The notes beneath the pieces were generated by a model. The model was given only the letters and a program-made list of their open reading frames with translations, did no database searches and had not been told where the DNA came from. DNA of 64,000 bases from Sphingomonas sp. BT-65 (GTDB taxonomy: Bacteria; Pseudomonadota; Alphaproteobacteria; Sphingomonadales; Sphingomonadaceae): assembly GCF_026107375.2 (NCBI RefSeq), contig NZ_JAPCIA010000001.1:1240001-1304000 (forward strand). The letters run 5' to 3'. The position numbers were made by a program, and so were the translations under genes. This document shows positions 45,759 through 55,332 of the stretch, piece after piece. The number at the start of each line of letters is the position of its first letter. The stretch's first letter is position 1.

Positions 45759-46475
45759 ATGAAGAATCTTCTGACTGCCACGGCGATCGGCGCGATGCTG
45801 GTGGCCGGCGTCGCGATCGCGATGCAGAGCGAAACCCCGATGGCGCCCAAGCAGCCGCTCACCAAGACGCAGATGCTCGAGCGCGCCGATGCCCGCTTCG
45901 ACCGGATGGACGCCAACAAGGACGGCCAGCTGAGCGCCGAGGAGCGCAAGGCCGGCGCCGAAGCCGCGCGCTCTGCGATGGCGGAGCGAAAAGGCGGCGA
46001 GATGGCGGACTTCATGCCCGGCGCCCGGCGTGGCGGCGGCATGGCCGATCGCGCCATGGAGCGTGCCGACACCAATGGCGACGGCATGATCAGCAAGGCC
46101 GAGAACCGCACCATGGTCGAGGCCCGCTTCGCGCGCATGGACGCCAATGGCGACGGCACGATCAGTGCCGATGAGCGCCGCATGGGCCGCGGCATGGGCA
46201 AGGGCAAGCGCGCCCGGGCGCAGGCCGCGGGCGAGACGATGGGCGCCATGCCCGGCAAGATGAAGGCCGGCCGCGCGATGAAGAGCGCCGATGGCGACGG
46301 CGACGGCGCGATCAGCAAGGCCGAGTTCGACGCCCAGTCGGCGGAGCGCTTCACCAAGCTCGACGCCAATGGCGACGGCAAGATCGACGCCACCGAGATG
46401 CAGGCGCAGCGCGGCAAGAAGCGCGGCGCCAGCGGGACCACTCCGCCCTCGCCTGCTACCCCCCAGGACGAGTGA
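45759..46475 (+). CDS. Secreted five-EF-hand protein
   Basis: A 238-residue protein with an N-terminal signal-like helix (residues 1-20). Five canonical 12-residue EF loops are visible: DANKDGQLSAEE (51-62), DTNGDGMISKAE (104-115), DANGDGTISADE (128-139), DGDGDGAISKAE (178-189) and DANGDGKIDATE (202-213), each with Asp at 1, 3 and 5 and Glu at 12. The linkers are rich in Met, Arg, Lys and Gly. It should bind several Ca2+ in the periplasm or outside. It lies 117 nt before the response-regulator gene on the same strand. The odd number of loops is unusual, as EF-hands normally pair. Confidence 0.9.
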   Translation: MKNLLTATAIGAMLVAGVAIAMQSETPMAPKQPLTKTQMLERADARFDRMDANKDGQLSAEERKAGAEAARSAMAERKGGEMADFMPGARRGGGMADRAMERADTNGDGMISKAENRTMVEARFARMDANGDGTISADERRMGRGMGKGKRARAQAAGETMGAMPGKMKAGRAMKSADGDGDGAISKAEFDAQSAERFTKLDANGDGKIDATEMQAQRGKKRGASGTTPPSPATPQDE

Positions 46476-46591
46476 GCGGCATGCCGGGCGGGCTTTACGA
46501 CCTCCTCCGTGCCCGCCCGGCACTCGCGGCACGGCTTTCCGCGCGGGCGCGGGGTATTCCGGCTGGCGGCGAATCTGCTACGCCAGCGGAG

Positions 46592-47314
46592 ATGACCGCA
46601 GAGACCCCGCACTTGCTGCTCGTCGACGACGAGCGCTCGATCCGTGAGCCGCTGGCGCAATATCTCACCAAGCAGAATTTCCGCGTCACCCAGGTCGGCG
46701 ACGCCGAGGCGGCGCGCGCCCGGCTTTCGGCCTATGCGATCGACCTGGTGGTGCTCGACATCATGATGCCGGGTGAGGATGGCCTGAGCCTGTGCCGCCA
46801 CATCCGCGCGACCAGCGAGACCCCGGTGATCCTGCTGACCGCCAAGAGCGAGGAGACCGACCGCATCGTCGGGCTCGAAATGGGCGCGGACGACTATGTC
46901 GTGAAGCCCTTTTCCCCGCGCGAACTCGCCGCGCGGATCAAGGTGGTGCTGCGCCGCATGCATGCCGGCGGCACCCGCCAGCATGCGCCGGAGAGCGGCA
47001 GCTACGCCTTTTCGGGCTGGGTACTGAAGACCGGCGAGCGTGCGCTGGTCGATCGCGACGGCGTCTCAGTGCCGCTCTCGACCGGCGAGTACAACCTCCT
47101 GCTCGCGCTGGTGATGCGTCCGCGCGCGGTGCTCACCCGCGACCAGCTGCTCGACCTGACGCAGGGGCGCGAGGCCGCGGCGTTCGATCGCGCGATCGAC
47201 AACCAGGTCAGCCGCCTGCGCAAAAAGATCGAGCCCGACGCCAAGAACCCGACCCTCATCAAGACCGTTTGGGGCGGCGGCTACACGCTGGCGAGCGACG
47301 TCACCAAATTGTGA
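46592..47314 (+). CDS. OmpR/PhoB-family response regulator
   Basis: A 240-residue response regulator. Receiver about 6-120: acidic pair in LLVDDE, phosphoacceptor Asp56 (VLDIMMPGEDG), Thr in LLTAKSEE, Lys in VVKPFSPRELAARI. Winged-helix output about 140-236: VPLSTGEYNLLLALV and IDNQVSRLRKKIEPDAKNPTLIKTVWGGGYTL. It is coupled to the kinase gene by a GTGA overlap. The ATG follows GGAG with no spacer, so translation may be leaderless; a further upstream in-frame GTG would add an ill-conserved 40 residues. Signal unknown. Confidence 0.92.
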   Translation: MTAETPHLLLVDDERSIREPLAQYLTKQNFRVTQVGDAEAARARLSAYAIDLVVLDIMMPGEDGLSLCRHIRATSETPVILLTAKSEETDRIVGLEMGADDYVVKPFSPRELAARIKVVLRRMHAGGTRQHAPESGSYAFSGWVLKTGERALVDRDGVSVPLSTGEYNLLLALVMRPRAVLTRDQLLDLTQGREAAAFDRAIDNQVSRLRKKIEPDAKNPTLIKTVWGGGYTLASDVTKL

Positions 47315-48675
47315 ACCGGCTGGTCCCTCGCAGCCTCACCGGCCAGATCGCGCTGCTCGTCGCGGTCGCGCTGTTCGTGGCGCAGGCGATCAACTTCGCG
47401 CTGCTGCTGCGCGAGCGCCGCGCCTATCGCTTCAGCCAGGTCACCGCGCCGGCGATCACCCGGGTGGTCGACGCCGCCGAGCGGCTGCGCGACGGCCGTT
47501 TCCGCGAACCGACGGGGGACGGGCGCGAGCGGCAGAAGGGACGCTTGCGGCTGCAGCCGGCCAACCCGATCGAATCCGGGCTGGAGCCGCGCCTCGACGT
47601 CGAGGAGGGCATCCGCCAAGCGATGCGCGAATCGAACTTGCCGGTCGGCCGGGTCATCACCGGGCTGCGCCCGATCTCCCCCACCGACCCGCGCTTCGCG
47701 CGCATGAACGCGCTGCGTGCCGAGCGGATGAAGCGGATGGGCGCCGAGCTCAGCGTCGCGGTCGAGATTCCGGGCAAGGGCTGGCTGACGATGACCACCG
47801 GCTGGCCGCGCACCGAACGCTCGCTGATCTGGCAGCTGATCGCGCAGACGCTGATCCTCTATGCCGTGGTGCTGATCCCGGTGCTGTGGATCGGCCACCG
47901 CGTCGCACGCCCGCTGCGCAAGCTCGCGGCGGCGGCGCGGGACTTCAAACCTTCCGATCCGGGCGAGCCGGTCGAGGAGCGCGGCCCGGGGGACGTGCGC
48001 GCGGTGATCGCCGCCTACAATACGCTCAGCCGCCGCGTCACCGCGATGCTCGACGAGAAGGACCAGATGCTCGGCGCGATCGGGCACGACCTGCGCACCC
48101 CGCTCGCCGCGCTGCGCGTGCGCATCGAGTCGGTCGAGGACGACGAAGACCGCGAGCGGATGGCGGACACGATCGACGAGATGAACCGCACGCTCGAGGA
48201 TATCCTCAGCCTCGCGCGCCTCGGCCGGCCGAGCGAGCCGCCGACCGAGACCGACCTGTCGGCACTGATCGACGCGGTGGTCGACGACTTCCGCGACCTC
48301 GGTCATGCGGTCGAGTATCAGGACGGGCAGCGGCTGATCGTCAGCTTGCGCCCCGCGCTGATGCGGCGGGCGGTACGCAATCTGATCGAGAACGCGGTCA
48401 AATATGGCGGCGGGGGCGAGGTGCTGCTGACCTCCGACAAGGACGCCGTGCAAATCGAGGTCGCCGACCGCGGCCCCGGCATCCCGCCCGACCAGCTCGT
48501 TGCGGTGTTCGATCCCTTCACCCGGCTCGACCCCTCGCGCAACCGCACCACCGGCGGCGTGGGCCTCGGCCTCACCCTCGCACGCGCGATCGTGCGCGAG
48601 GCCGGCGGCGACATCGCTCTGGCCAACCGCGAGGGCGGCGGGCTTTCCGCGACGATCACGCTGCCGCAACGATGA
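47311..48675 (+). CDS. Sensor histidine kinase (EnvZ-like)
   Basis: A 454-residue membrane kinase: TM1 about 8-30, a periplasmic region of about 125 residues rich in Arg, TM2 about 170-190, HAMP to about 240, HisKA with IGHDLRTPLAALR (His about 258) and HATPase with NLIENAVKYGG, DRGPGIPPDQL and GGVGLGLTLARAI. The GTG start overlaps the regulator stop. Family resemblance is to EnvZ/RstB types that sense envelope conditions. The neighbouring EF-hand protein raises the idea of a divalent-cation signal. Confidence 0.92.
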   Translation: MNRLVPRSLTGQIALLVAVALFVAQAINFALLLRERRAYRFSQVTAPAITRVVDAAERLRDGRFREPTGDGRERQKGRLRLQPANPIESGLEPRLDVEEGIRQAMRESNLPVGRVITGLRPISPTDPRFARMNALRAERMKRMGAELSVAVEIPGKGWLTMTTGWPRTERSLIWQLIAQTLILYAVVLIPVLWIGHRVARPLRKLAAAARDFKPSDPGEPVEERGPGDVRAVIAAYNTLSRRVTAMLDEKDQMLGAIGHDLRTPLAALRVRIESVEDDEDRERMADTIDEMNRTLEDILSLARLGRPSEPPTETDLSALIDAVVDDFRDLGHAVEYQDGQRLIVSLRPALMRRAVRNLIENAVKYGGGGEVLLTSDKDAVQIEVADRGPGIPPDQLVAVFDPFTRLDPSRNRTTGGVGLGLTLARAIVREAGGDIALANREGGGLSATITLPQR

Positions 48676-48707
48676 CTCGCGCGCCGCGGATCGCTATTCC
48701 GTAGCGC

Positions 48708-49319
48708 ATGAACGAAACCCCAGCAGAGAAAGCCGAAGCCCGCGCGATCCGCCGCCGCTGGCTGACGATCGGCGAGATCGTCGCGGTCGCGGGCGTGATC
48801 ATCGCCGGCGTATCGCTGTGGATCAGTTGGGCCGACAAGCGGAACGAGGCGAGCGAGAAGGCAGCGGAGGCGAGCAAGGCGAAGGCCGCCGAGACCCGGC
48901 TCGACCTGCGCGCGAGCGTGAGCGACGGCGGGCAGCAGGTCGTGCTGAGCGATCCCGCGCACGAAATCCTCGACACCGCCATCGCCTTCCCCGAGGCGCT
49001 GAACATCGGCGCGCAAGCGCCAGTGCTCCCGCGGATCGAGGCGAGCTGGTTCGGCAGCCCGGTGCTGGGGGCGACCGACAAGGGCGCGGACGAGCGCGAG
49101 GGACGGCTGCCGGTGCTGGTGACGGTCAGCTACCGCGCGGGCGACGTAACGAAGCAGGATCGCGCGATCGTCGAGCTGGTATGGCGCACCAGCGGACGGA
49201 TGCTCGCCGGCCGCGAGCTGCGCATCGAGGCGGCGCGGGTGCGCGAACGCGGCGGCGACCAGGCGCGCATCGACGCAATGTGGGCGCAGGAGCTGGCGCG
49301 GCTGAAGGCGCCAGCCTGA
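48708..49319 (+). CDS. Membrane-anchored protein of unknown function
   Basis: A 203-residue protein with a single N-terminal membrane helix (about residues 22-43: EIVAVAGVIIAGVSLWISW) preceded by a basic patch (ARAIRRRW), followed by a Glu/Ala/Lys-rich coiled coil (EASEKAAEASKAKAAE) and a beta-rich outer domain. I do not recognise a named family. It starts 32 nt after the histidine kinase and might be co-transcribed. It is probably exposed to the periplasm. Confidence 0.72.
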   Translation: MNETPAEKAEARAIRRRWLTIGEIVAVAGVIIAGVSLWISWADKRNEASEKAAEASKAKAAETRLDLRASVSDGGQQVVLSDPAHEILDTAIAFPEALNIGAQAPVLPRIEASWFGSPVLGATDKGADEREGRLPVLVTVSYRAGDVTKQDRAIVELVWRTSGRMLAGRELRIEAARVRERGGDQARIDAMWAQELARLKAPA

Positions 49320-49321
49320 AG

Positions 49322-49359
49322 CAAAAAGAAAGGCCCCTCCCCGGTGCGGGGAGAGGCCT
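49322..49359 (-). terminator. Rho-independent terminator of ndk
   Basis: On the minus strand an AGGCC...CTCCCC hairpin with the complementary GGGGAGGGGCCT arm is followed by TTCTTTTTGC. It lies just after the ndk stop and at the convergent end with the membrane-anchored protein gene. Confidence 0.75.
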
Positions 49360-49390
49360 GTCCCTGTCTCGTGGGCTTCCCCTCGAAAAA

Positions 49391-49813
49391 TCAGCCGACG
49401 ATCTCTTCCGGCTTGAAGAAATAGGCGATCTCGATCGCCGCATTCTCGTCCGAGTCCGAACCATGGACCGAGTTCGCCTCGATCGATTCGGCCAGCTCCT
49501 TGCGGATCGTGCCGGCGTCGGCATTGGCCGGGTTGGTCGCGCCCATGATGTCGCGGTTGCGCTGCACCGCGTTCTCGCCCTCGAGCACCTGCACGACGAC
49601 GGGGCCTGAGATCATGAACTGGACCAGGTCGTTGAAGAAGGGGCGCTCCTTGTGAACCGCGTAGAAGCCCTCGGCCTGCTCCTGGGTCATCTGGATGCGC
49701 TTGGAGGCGACGACGCGGAGACCCGCTTCCTCCAGCATCTTGGTGACCGCGCCGGTCAGGTTGCGGCGGGTGGCATCGGGCTTGATGATCGAAAAGGTCC
49801 GGTTCGCGGCCAT
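49391..49813 (-). CDS. ndk: Nucleoside diphosphate kinase
   Basis: A 140-residue Ndk. [14 protein letters not shown] at the start, [13 protein letters not shown], and the active site [17 protein letters not shown] with phosphoryl-accepting His. It transfers phosphate between nucleoside di- and triphosphates in the cytoplasm. Length is normal; the ATG starting MAANRTFS is the family start. A terminator hairpin follows directly. The gene stands alone between unrelated neighbours. Confidence 0.97.
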   Translation of the reverse strand: MAANRTFSIIKPDATRRNLTGAVTKMLEEAGLRVVASKRIQMTQEQAEGFYAVHKERPFFNDLVQFMISGPVVVQVLEGENAVQRNRDIMGATNPANADAGTIRKELAESIEANSVHGSDSDENAAIEIAYFFKPEEIVG

Positions 49814-49965
49814 GGCCGTGCGGCTCCTGTACTTGGGGGTGGGGATTGCGCGGGCCTCTAGTCGGGCGCGGCGGCGGTGGCAAGGGGAAGCGGCGCCGGC
49901 GGCGGACATTGCTCCCGCGCCGCGGCGATCCTATCGTTTCGGCCGAACCAATGCAGAGGAAGAGC

Positions 49966-50982
49966 ATGCACAATCCCGGCCGACGCGCCGTTATCGCCGG
50001 GCTTGGGGCCGGCCTCGCCTGTTCCACCGCGCTGGCACAGCTGCCCGCCGCAAAGAGCGCAGGCATCACCCGGCTCGACCCGCGGCTCGACCGCATCATT
50101 CCCCCGGATGCGAAGATCGAGGTGTTGGCCAGCGGCTACACATGGAGCGAGGGGCCGCTATGGGTACCGCAGGGCGAGTATCTGCTGTTCTCCGACGTGC
50201 CGAAGAATGTCGTGTATCGCTGGAGCCGCGCGAGCGGGGCGAAGCCGTTCCTCTCGCCCTCCGGCCTGCAAGGTGCCGTGCCCGCGACGATCCGCGAGCC
50301 GGGCGCCAATGGGCTGGCGCTCGACCGGCAGGGCCGGCTGCTGCTCGCCGACAGCGGTTCGCGTGCCCTGGTTCGGGTCGATCTCGCCACGCGGCGGCGC
50401 ACCGTGGTGGCCGACCGGTTCGAAGGCAAACGATTCAACAGCCCCAACGATCTGGTCGTCTCGAAGTCCGGCGCGATCTACTTCACCGACCCGACCTATG
50501 GGCTGGAAGGCATGGACGAATCGCCGGTGCGCGAGCTCGAATTTGCCGGGCTCTACCGGCTCGATCCGGACGGCACGCTGACCGTGCTCGACCGCACGCA
50601 GCGCAAGCCCAACGGGGTCGGTCTCTCCCCGGACGAGCGCACGCTCTATCTCGCGCTGTCGGATCGCGAGCGGCCGCATGTCCTGGCCTATGCGCTCGAC
50701 GCGCGCGGCATGCCGGAGGGCGTGCGCGTGTTCCGCGATATGCGCCGCGAGCAGGATGCCGGGCTGCGCGGCGCGCCGGATGGCATGGATGTCGCACCCG
50801 ACGGGCATTTGTTCGCGAGCGGGCCTGGCGGCATCCACGTCCTGACGCCCGGCGGCGATCTGCTCGGCATCATCGGCACCGGCAAGCCGATCGCCAACGC
50901 CTGTGTCGGCGAGGGCGGGAAGAGCCTGTTCATCACCGCATCCGACCAGCTCTGCCGGGTGCCGCTGTCGACGGGTTCCTAG
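49966..50982 (+). CDS. SMP-30/gluconolactonase family protein with Tat-like signal
   Basis: A 338-residue six-bladed beta-propeller. The N terminus reads NPGRRAVIAGLGAGLA, a twin-arginine-type signal. Propeller landmarks: WSEGPLWVPQGEYLLFSDVP (metal-binding Glu), NGLALDRQGRLLLADSG, FNSPNDLVVSKSGAIYFTDPTYGL and PNGVGLSPDERTLYLALS (Asn/Asp ligands). Members hydrolyse sugar lactones with a divalent metal. It likely works in the periplasm. GAGGAAG precedes the chosen ATG. Its stop overlaps the convergent holC stop. Confidence 0.88.
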   Translation: MHNPGRRAVIAGLGAGLACSTALAQLPAAKSAGITRLDPRLDRIIPPDAKIEVLASGYTWSEGPLWVPQGEYLLFSDVPKNVVYRWSRASGAKPFLSPSGLQGAVPATIREPGANGLALDRQGRLLLADSGSRALVRVDLATRRRTVVADRFEGKRFNSPNDLVVSKSGAIYFTDPTYGLEGMDESPVRELEFAGLYRLDPDGTLTVLDRTQRKPNGVGLSPDERTLYLALSDRERPHVLAYALDARGMPEGVRVFRDMRREQDAGLRGAPDGMDVAPDGHLFASGPGGIHVLTPGGDLLGIIGTGKPIANACVGEGGKSLFITASDQLCRVPLSTGS

Positions 50983-51419
50983 GCCGCCTGCGCCCAGCGC
51001 CCGCTCTCGTCCTGCTTCCAGTAGCGCCGCTCGACGCCCTCGCGGTCGGCCAGCCCCTTCCACGCCGCGCGCGCCTCGGCGATCTTGTCGCCGTCGAAGA
51101 AATGGAAGGCGCGATCGAATTCCAGGGCCGCGTCGCGCCACTCGCCGTCGATCAGCGCGACGAAGCGCGCGCCGTTGGCGGGCGCCACCTCACCCGCGAT
51201 CAGCACCGGCTGGAGGCTGTCGTCCCCCGCCCCTGCCTGGGCATGCGGCAGGAAGCTCTCGATCTGCCAGGTCCATAGCGAACCGTCGATCCGGCGGCGC
51301 TGATGTTCGTCGGCCGAGACGATCAGCAGCCGCTGGCCGCTCTCGACCACCTTCACCGCGATGCCGGGGAGCGCCCGCTCCAGCGGCGTCACGGTGAGGT
51401 GGTAGAAATCGACCTGCAC
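50979..51419 (-). CDS. holC: DNA polymerase III subunit chi
   Basis: A 146-residue HolC: MQVDFYHLTVTPLERALP at the start, LLIVSADEHQRRRIDGSLWTW in the middle and YWKQDESGRW at the end. Chi links the clamp loader to SSB at the replication fork. The start is GTG with a weak ribosome binding site, 8 nt after the pepA stop, so it is probably translated with pepA, an order conserved in many alphaproteobacteria. Length is normal for the family. Confidence 0.93.
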   Translation of the reverse strand: MQVDFYHLTVTPLERALPGIAVKVVESGQRLLIVSADEHQRRRIDGSLWTWQIESFLPHAQAGAGDDSLQPVLIAGEVAPANGARFVALIDGEWRDAALEFDRAFHFFDGDKIAEARAAWKGLADREGVERRYWKQDESGRWAQAA

Positions 51420-51427
51420 CTTAGGTC

Positions 51428-52915
51428 TCAGCCCTCGAAATTGTCGCGGACGAAACGGTCGATCAGGCGCACGCCAAAGCCGGTCGCGCCCTTGTCATAG
51501 GTGTTGCCGGCCTTGTCCGCCCACACCATGCCGGCGATGTCGAGATGCGCCCAGCGCACCCCCTCGTCGACGAAGCGCTGGATGAACTGCGCCGCGGTGA
51601 TCGATCCCGCGCCGCGCGGCCCGACATTCTTCATGTCCGCGATCGGGCTGTCGATCAGCTTGTTGTATGCGTCGCCGAGGGGGAAGCGCCACAGCAGGTC
51701 GCCAGTCGCGCGGCCCGCGGCGAGCAACTCGTCGGCGAGGCCGTCATCGTTCGAAAACAACCCGCCATGCTCGCTGCCCAGGCTGATGATCATCGCGCCG
51801 GTCAGCGTCGCGAGATCGACGATCGTCTTGGGCCCATGCGTCTTCTGCACCCAGGTGAGCGCATCGCACAGCACCAGCCGCCCCTCGGCGTCGGTGTTGA
51901 TCACCTCGATCGTCTGGCCGGACATCGAGGTGACGATGTCGCCCGGCCGCTGGGCATTGCCGTCGGGCATGTTCTCGACCAGCCCGCATACGCCGATGAC
52001 ATTGGCCTTGGCCTTGCGCGTGGCGAGCGCCTTCATCGCGCCCGCGACGGCACCGGCGCCGCCCATGTCCCACTTCATGTCCTCCATGCCCGCGGCCGGC
52101 TTGATCGAGATGCCGCCGGTGTCGAAGGTCACGCCCTTGCCGACGAACGCCACGTCGACACCCCCATCTGATTCTTTGGCCCCCTTGCCGTTCCAGCGCA
52201 TCACCAGCAGCCGCGCCTCGCGCACCGAGCCCTGCGCCACGCCGAGCAGCGCGCCCATGCCGAGTTTCTCCATCGCCGCGCGATCGAGCACCTCGATCTC
52301 CACGCCGAGGTCCGTCAGATGGCGGCAGCGCTCGACGAAGCTCTCAGGATAGACGATGTTGGGCGGATCGGAGACGAGGCCGCGCGTCAGGTCGAGTCCG
52401 GCGGTCACCGCTTCGAACTGAGTCCAGGCTGCCTCGCTGCCGTCGGGCGCGCCGGCCAGCACGATCTCGTCGAGCGTCGGCTTCTGCTTGTCGGTGAGGC
52501 GCGTGCGATAGACGTCATGGCGCCAGCCGCGCTGCATCGCCGCCGCCGCCAGCCGTGCCACCGCGCGTGCGGCCGGTGCGCCGCCCAGGCTTGCAAAATC
52601 GACCGCGATCGAGGTGACGCCCGAGGTCAGGAAGCGCCCGGTCAGCGCGCCGCCCGCGCGTTCGTAATCGGCCTCGCCCCCCGCGCCGACGCCGAGCAGC
52701 AGCAGACGGTTGGCGCCCTCTGCGCCGGGGACGAAGATCTCGACGATCGAGCCCGCCTCGCCGTCGAACCGCCCGGCCTTGGCCGCACCGCGCGCCAGCG
52801 CCAGCGTGGCGTCGTCGAGCGTGCCGGCGGGCATGCGATCGAGCCCGTCCTTCTCGACCGGCAGAGCGATCACGGCCGCATCGGCGGGCCGGGTGGCGGA
52901 GAATGTTACGCGCAT
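51428..52915 (-). CDS. pepA: Leucyl aminopeptidase (M17)
   Basis: A 495-residue cytosolic aminopeptidase. The C-terminal catalytic domain has VAFVGKGVTFDTGGISIKPA (metal and catalytic Lys), DMGGAGAVAG and signature NTDAEGRLVLCDAL, with conserved active-site Arg in EGRL. It removes N-terminal residues from peptides and needs two divalent metals. The N-terminal half is the usual variable macro-like domain. AGGAAG precedes the ATG. It faces away from lptD over a gap of 158 bp and is linked to holC downstream. Confidence 0.96.
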   Translation of the reverse strand: MRVTFSATRPADAAVIALPVEKDGLDRMPAGTLDDATLALARGAAKAGRFDGEAGSIVEIFVPGAEGANRLLLLGVGAGGEADYERAGGALTGRFLTSGVTSIAVDFASLGGAPAARAVARLAAAAMQRGWRHDVYRTRLTDKQKPTLDEIVLAGAPDGSEAAWTQFEAVTAGLDLTRGLVSDPPNIVYPESFVERCRHLTDLGVEIEVLDRAAMEKLGMGALLGVAQGSVREARLLVMRWNGKGAKESDGGVDVAFVGKGVTFDTGGISIKPAAGMEDMKWDMGGAGAVAGAMKALATRKAKANVIGVCGLVENMPDGNAQRPGDIVTSMSGQTIEVINTDAEGRLVLCDALTWVQKTHGPKTIVDLATLTGAMIISLGSEHGGLFSNDDGLADELLAAGRATGDLLWRFPLGDAYNKLIDSPIADMKNVGPRGAGSITAAQFIQRFVDEGVRWAHLDIAGMVWADKAGNTYDKGATGFGVRLIDRFVRDNFEG

Positions 52916-53073
52916 GAAGCTTCCTGTTCCTGTGGGCTGGTGGTCGTGATTTGAGGTCTCTCTAGGCCAGTGCATGGCGAACGGCAAAGCCCGGCGATTG
53001 CGAAGCCGGGCGCGGGGTGCGATAGGGCCGAAGGCGGCTGCTGCAGCGGCGTGTTTAAGGGGTTGGTTCGAAG

Positions 53074-55326
53074 GTGACGCGCAAGGCTCTGCTTCTCGCC
53101 GGGATTCTGCCGTTCGCGTTTTGCCTCGCGCCCGCCGCCACCGCCGCGCAGGACCTGCAGGACCGGCCGACCGAGCCGCCGCCCCCGTCGGAAGCGCCGC
53201 TGCCCGACGATCCCGACCAGATCCAGTTCTCCGCCGACCTCGCCGAATATGATTCGGAGGGGGATATCGTCACGGTCAGCGGCGACGTGCGGATGTTCCG
53301 CGAGGGCAACCGGCTGCGCGCCGACAAGGTGGTGTGGAACCGCAAGACCGGCCAGGTGCTCGCCACCGGCAATATCGCGATGACCAATCCCGAGGGCGAC
53401 ACCGCCTATGGCGACCGTGTCGAGCTGACCGATTCGCTCAGGGACGGCGCGATCGAGAACATGCTCGTCGTGCTCGAACAGGGCGGGCGCCTCGCCGCCG
53501 AGCGCGGCACGCGCGATGCGGGCGGCGTGATCAGCGTCGAGCGCGCCGCCTATACCCCGTGCGCGGTGGTCGATTCGAACAATTGCCCCAAGGAGCCGTC
53601 GTGGAAGATCACGGCGGTGCGCGTGATCTACGATCCCGCCAAGCAGCGCATCCGCTACAAGGGCGCGCGCGTCTCGCTGTTCGGCTTCGCGACGCTGCCG
53701 CTGCCGGTATTCTCGCACTCGGTCGGCGCGGGCAATGCGAGCGGCCTGCTCGCCCCCGAGATCCGCTACGACGCGGTCAACGGGTTTGAGGTCGGACTGC
53801 CCTATTACTTCAGCCTCGGCCCCGATCGCGACTTCACCATCACGCCGCGCGTCTTCACCGGCGCGCTGCCGATGCTGCAGGCCGAATATCGCCAGCTTAC
53901 CTCGAACGGCGCGTTCCGCGTCACCGGCTATGGCACCTATAGCCGGCGCAGCGACGATTTCGTTTCGCCGACCCCCGACGTGTCGAGCGAGAATGCGTTC
54001 CGCGGCTATCTCGACGCTAGCGGGCGCTTCCAGCTCGATCCCTATTGGAGCGTCAGCGGATCGATGCGGATCGCCAGCGACCGCACCTTCCTGCGCCGCT
54101 ACGACATTTCTAGCGACGACCGGCTGCGCAACAATGTCCGGATCGAGCGGATCGACCGCGATTCGATGCTTTCGATCAATGGCTGGGCGGTGCAGACGCT
54201 GCGCCCGACCGAGAGCCAGGGCCTCCAGCCGATCGCACTGCCCGAGATCGACTATCGCTTGCGCTTCGGCCAGTCGCTGATCGAGGGCGGCCGCTTCGAG
54301 CTCCAGGTTAACAGCCTCGCGATCGGCCGCGCGAGCGGCCAGGACACGCAGCGCGCCTTCGCCTCGCTGCGCTACGACCTGCGCAAGCTCACCGCCTGGG
54401 GGCAGGAGATCACGCTGACCGCCTATGGCCGCGGCGACCTCTACAACACCACCGATACCGCGGCGACCAGCCAGATCAGCTATCGCGGGCTCGAAGGATT
54501 CCGCGGCCGCGCGATCGGCGCGCTCGCGATCGACATGAAATGGCCGCTGATCGGCGAGGCGTTCGGCGGCGTGCAGCGCATCACCCCGCGCTTCCAGATC
54601 GTCGCCGCGCCGCGGCTCGAGAATTTCGACGTGCCGAACGAGGATGCGCGCTCGGTCGATCTCGAGGATTCGAACCTGTTCGCACTCAACCGCTTCCCCG
54701 GCTACGACCGGTTCGAGGATTCGACGCGCTTCACCTTCGGGCTCGACTATGCGCTCTACCTGCCCGGTCTCTCGGTCGAGGCGAATATCGGCCAGAGCTA
54801 TCGCCTCGATTCGCGCGCGACGATTCTGCCCGACGGCACCGGGCTGACCGACCGGCTCTCCGACATCGTCGGCCGCACCGTGGTGCGCTATCACGACTTC
54901 CTGTCGTTCACGCACCGCTACCGGCTGGACAAGGACAATTTCGCGATCCGCCGCAACGAGATCGACGCGACCGTGGGCTCGCGCGATACTTTCGCGACGA
55001 TCGGCTATCTGCGGCTCAACCGCGATATCGGCTTCGCGCTGGAGGATCTCCAGGACCGTGAGGAGGCGCGGGTCGGCGCGCGGGTGAAGGTTGCGCGCTT
55101 CTGGTCGGTGTTCGGCTCGGCGGTGATCGACCTCACCGACCGCGAGGAGGACCCGACCTCGCTCTCCGACGGGTTCGAGCCGGTGCGCCATCGCCTCGGC
55201 TTCGAATATGAGGACGATTGCCTGCGCCTCGGCCTCACCTGGAAGCGCGATTACCAGACCACCGGCGACGCACGGCGCGGCAGCAGCTATCTGTTGACGC
55301 TGGCATTGAAGAATTTGGGGCGCTAG
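53074..55326 (+). CDS. lptD: LPS-assembly protein LptD
   Basis: A 750-residue outer-membrane protein with signal peptide (about 1-24). The N-terminal LptA-like (OstA) jellyroll spans about 48-170 (FSADLAEYDSEGDIVTVSGDVRM); the rest is the 26-strand barrel. Cys pairs likely for the disulfides are at CAVVDSNNCP and the C-terminal DDCLRLGLTWKRDYQT. It inserts lipopolysaccharide (or its glycosphingolipid-linked counterpart in this lineage, if present) into the outer leaflet. The start is GTG, with AAGGGG somewhat far upstream. surA follows after a 183-bp gap holding a perfect hairpin. Confidence 0.95.
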   Translation: MTRKALLLAGILPFAFCLAPAATAAQDLQDRPTEPPPPSEAPLPDDPDQIQFSADLAEYDSEGDIVTVSGDVRMFREGNRLRADKVVWNRKTGQVLATGNIAMTNPEGDTAYGDRVELTDSLRDGAIENMLVVLEQGGRLAAERGTRDAGGVISVERAAYTPCAVVDSNNCPKEPSWKITAVRVIYDPAKQRIRYKGARVSLFGFATLPLPVFSHSVGAGNASGLLAPEIRYDAVNGFEVGLPYYFSLGPDRDFTITPRVFTGALPMLQAEYRQLTSNGAFRVTGYGTYSRRSDDFVSPTPDVSSENAFRGYLDASGRFQLDPYWSVSGSMRIASDRTFLRRYDISSDDRLRNNVRIERIDRDSMLSINGWAVQTLRPTESQGLQPIALPEIDYRLRFGQSLIEGGRFELQVNSLAIGRASGQDTQRAFASLRYDLRKLTAWGQEITLTAYGRGDLYNTTDTAATSQISYRGLEGFRGRAIGALAIDMKWPLIGEAFGGVQRITPRFQIVAAPRLENFDVPNEDARSVDLEDSNLFALNRFPGYDRFEDSTRFTFGLDYALYLPGLSVEANIGQSYRLDSRATILPDGTGLTDRLSDIVGRTVVRYHDFLSFTHRYRLDKDNFAIRRNEIDATVGSRDTFATIGYLRLNRDIGFALEDLQDREEARVGARVKVARFWSVFGSAVIDLTDREEDPTSLSDGFEPVRHRLGFEYEDDCLRLGLTWKRDYQTTGDARRGSSYLLTLALKNLGR

Positions 55327-55332
55327 GTTGAA

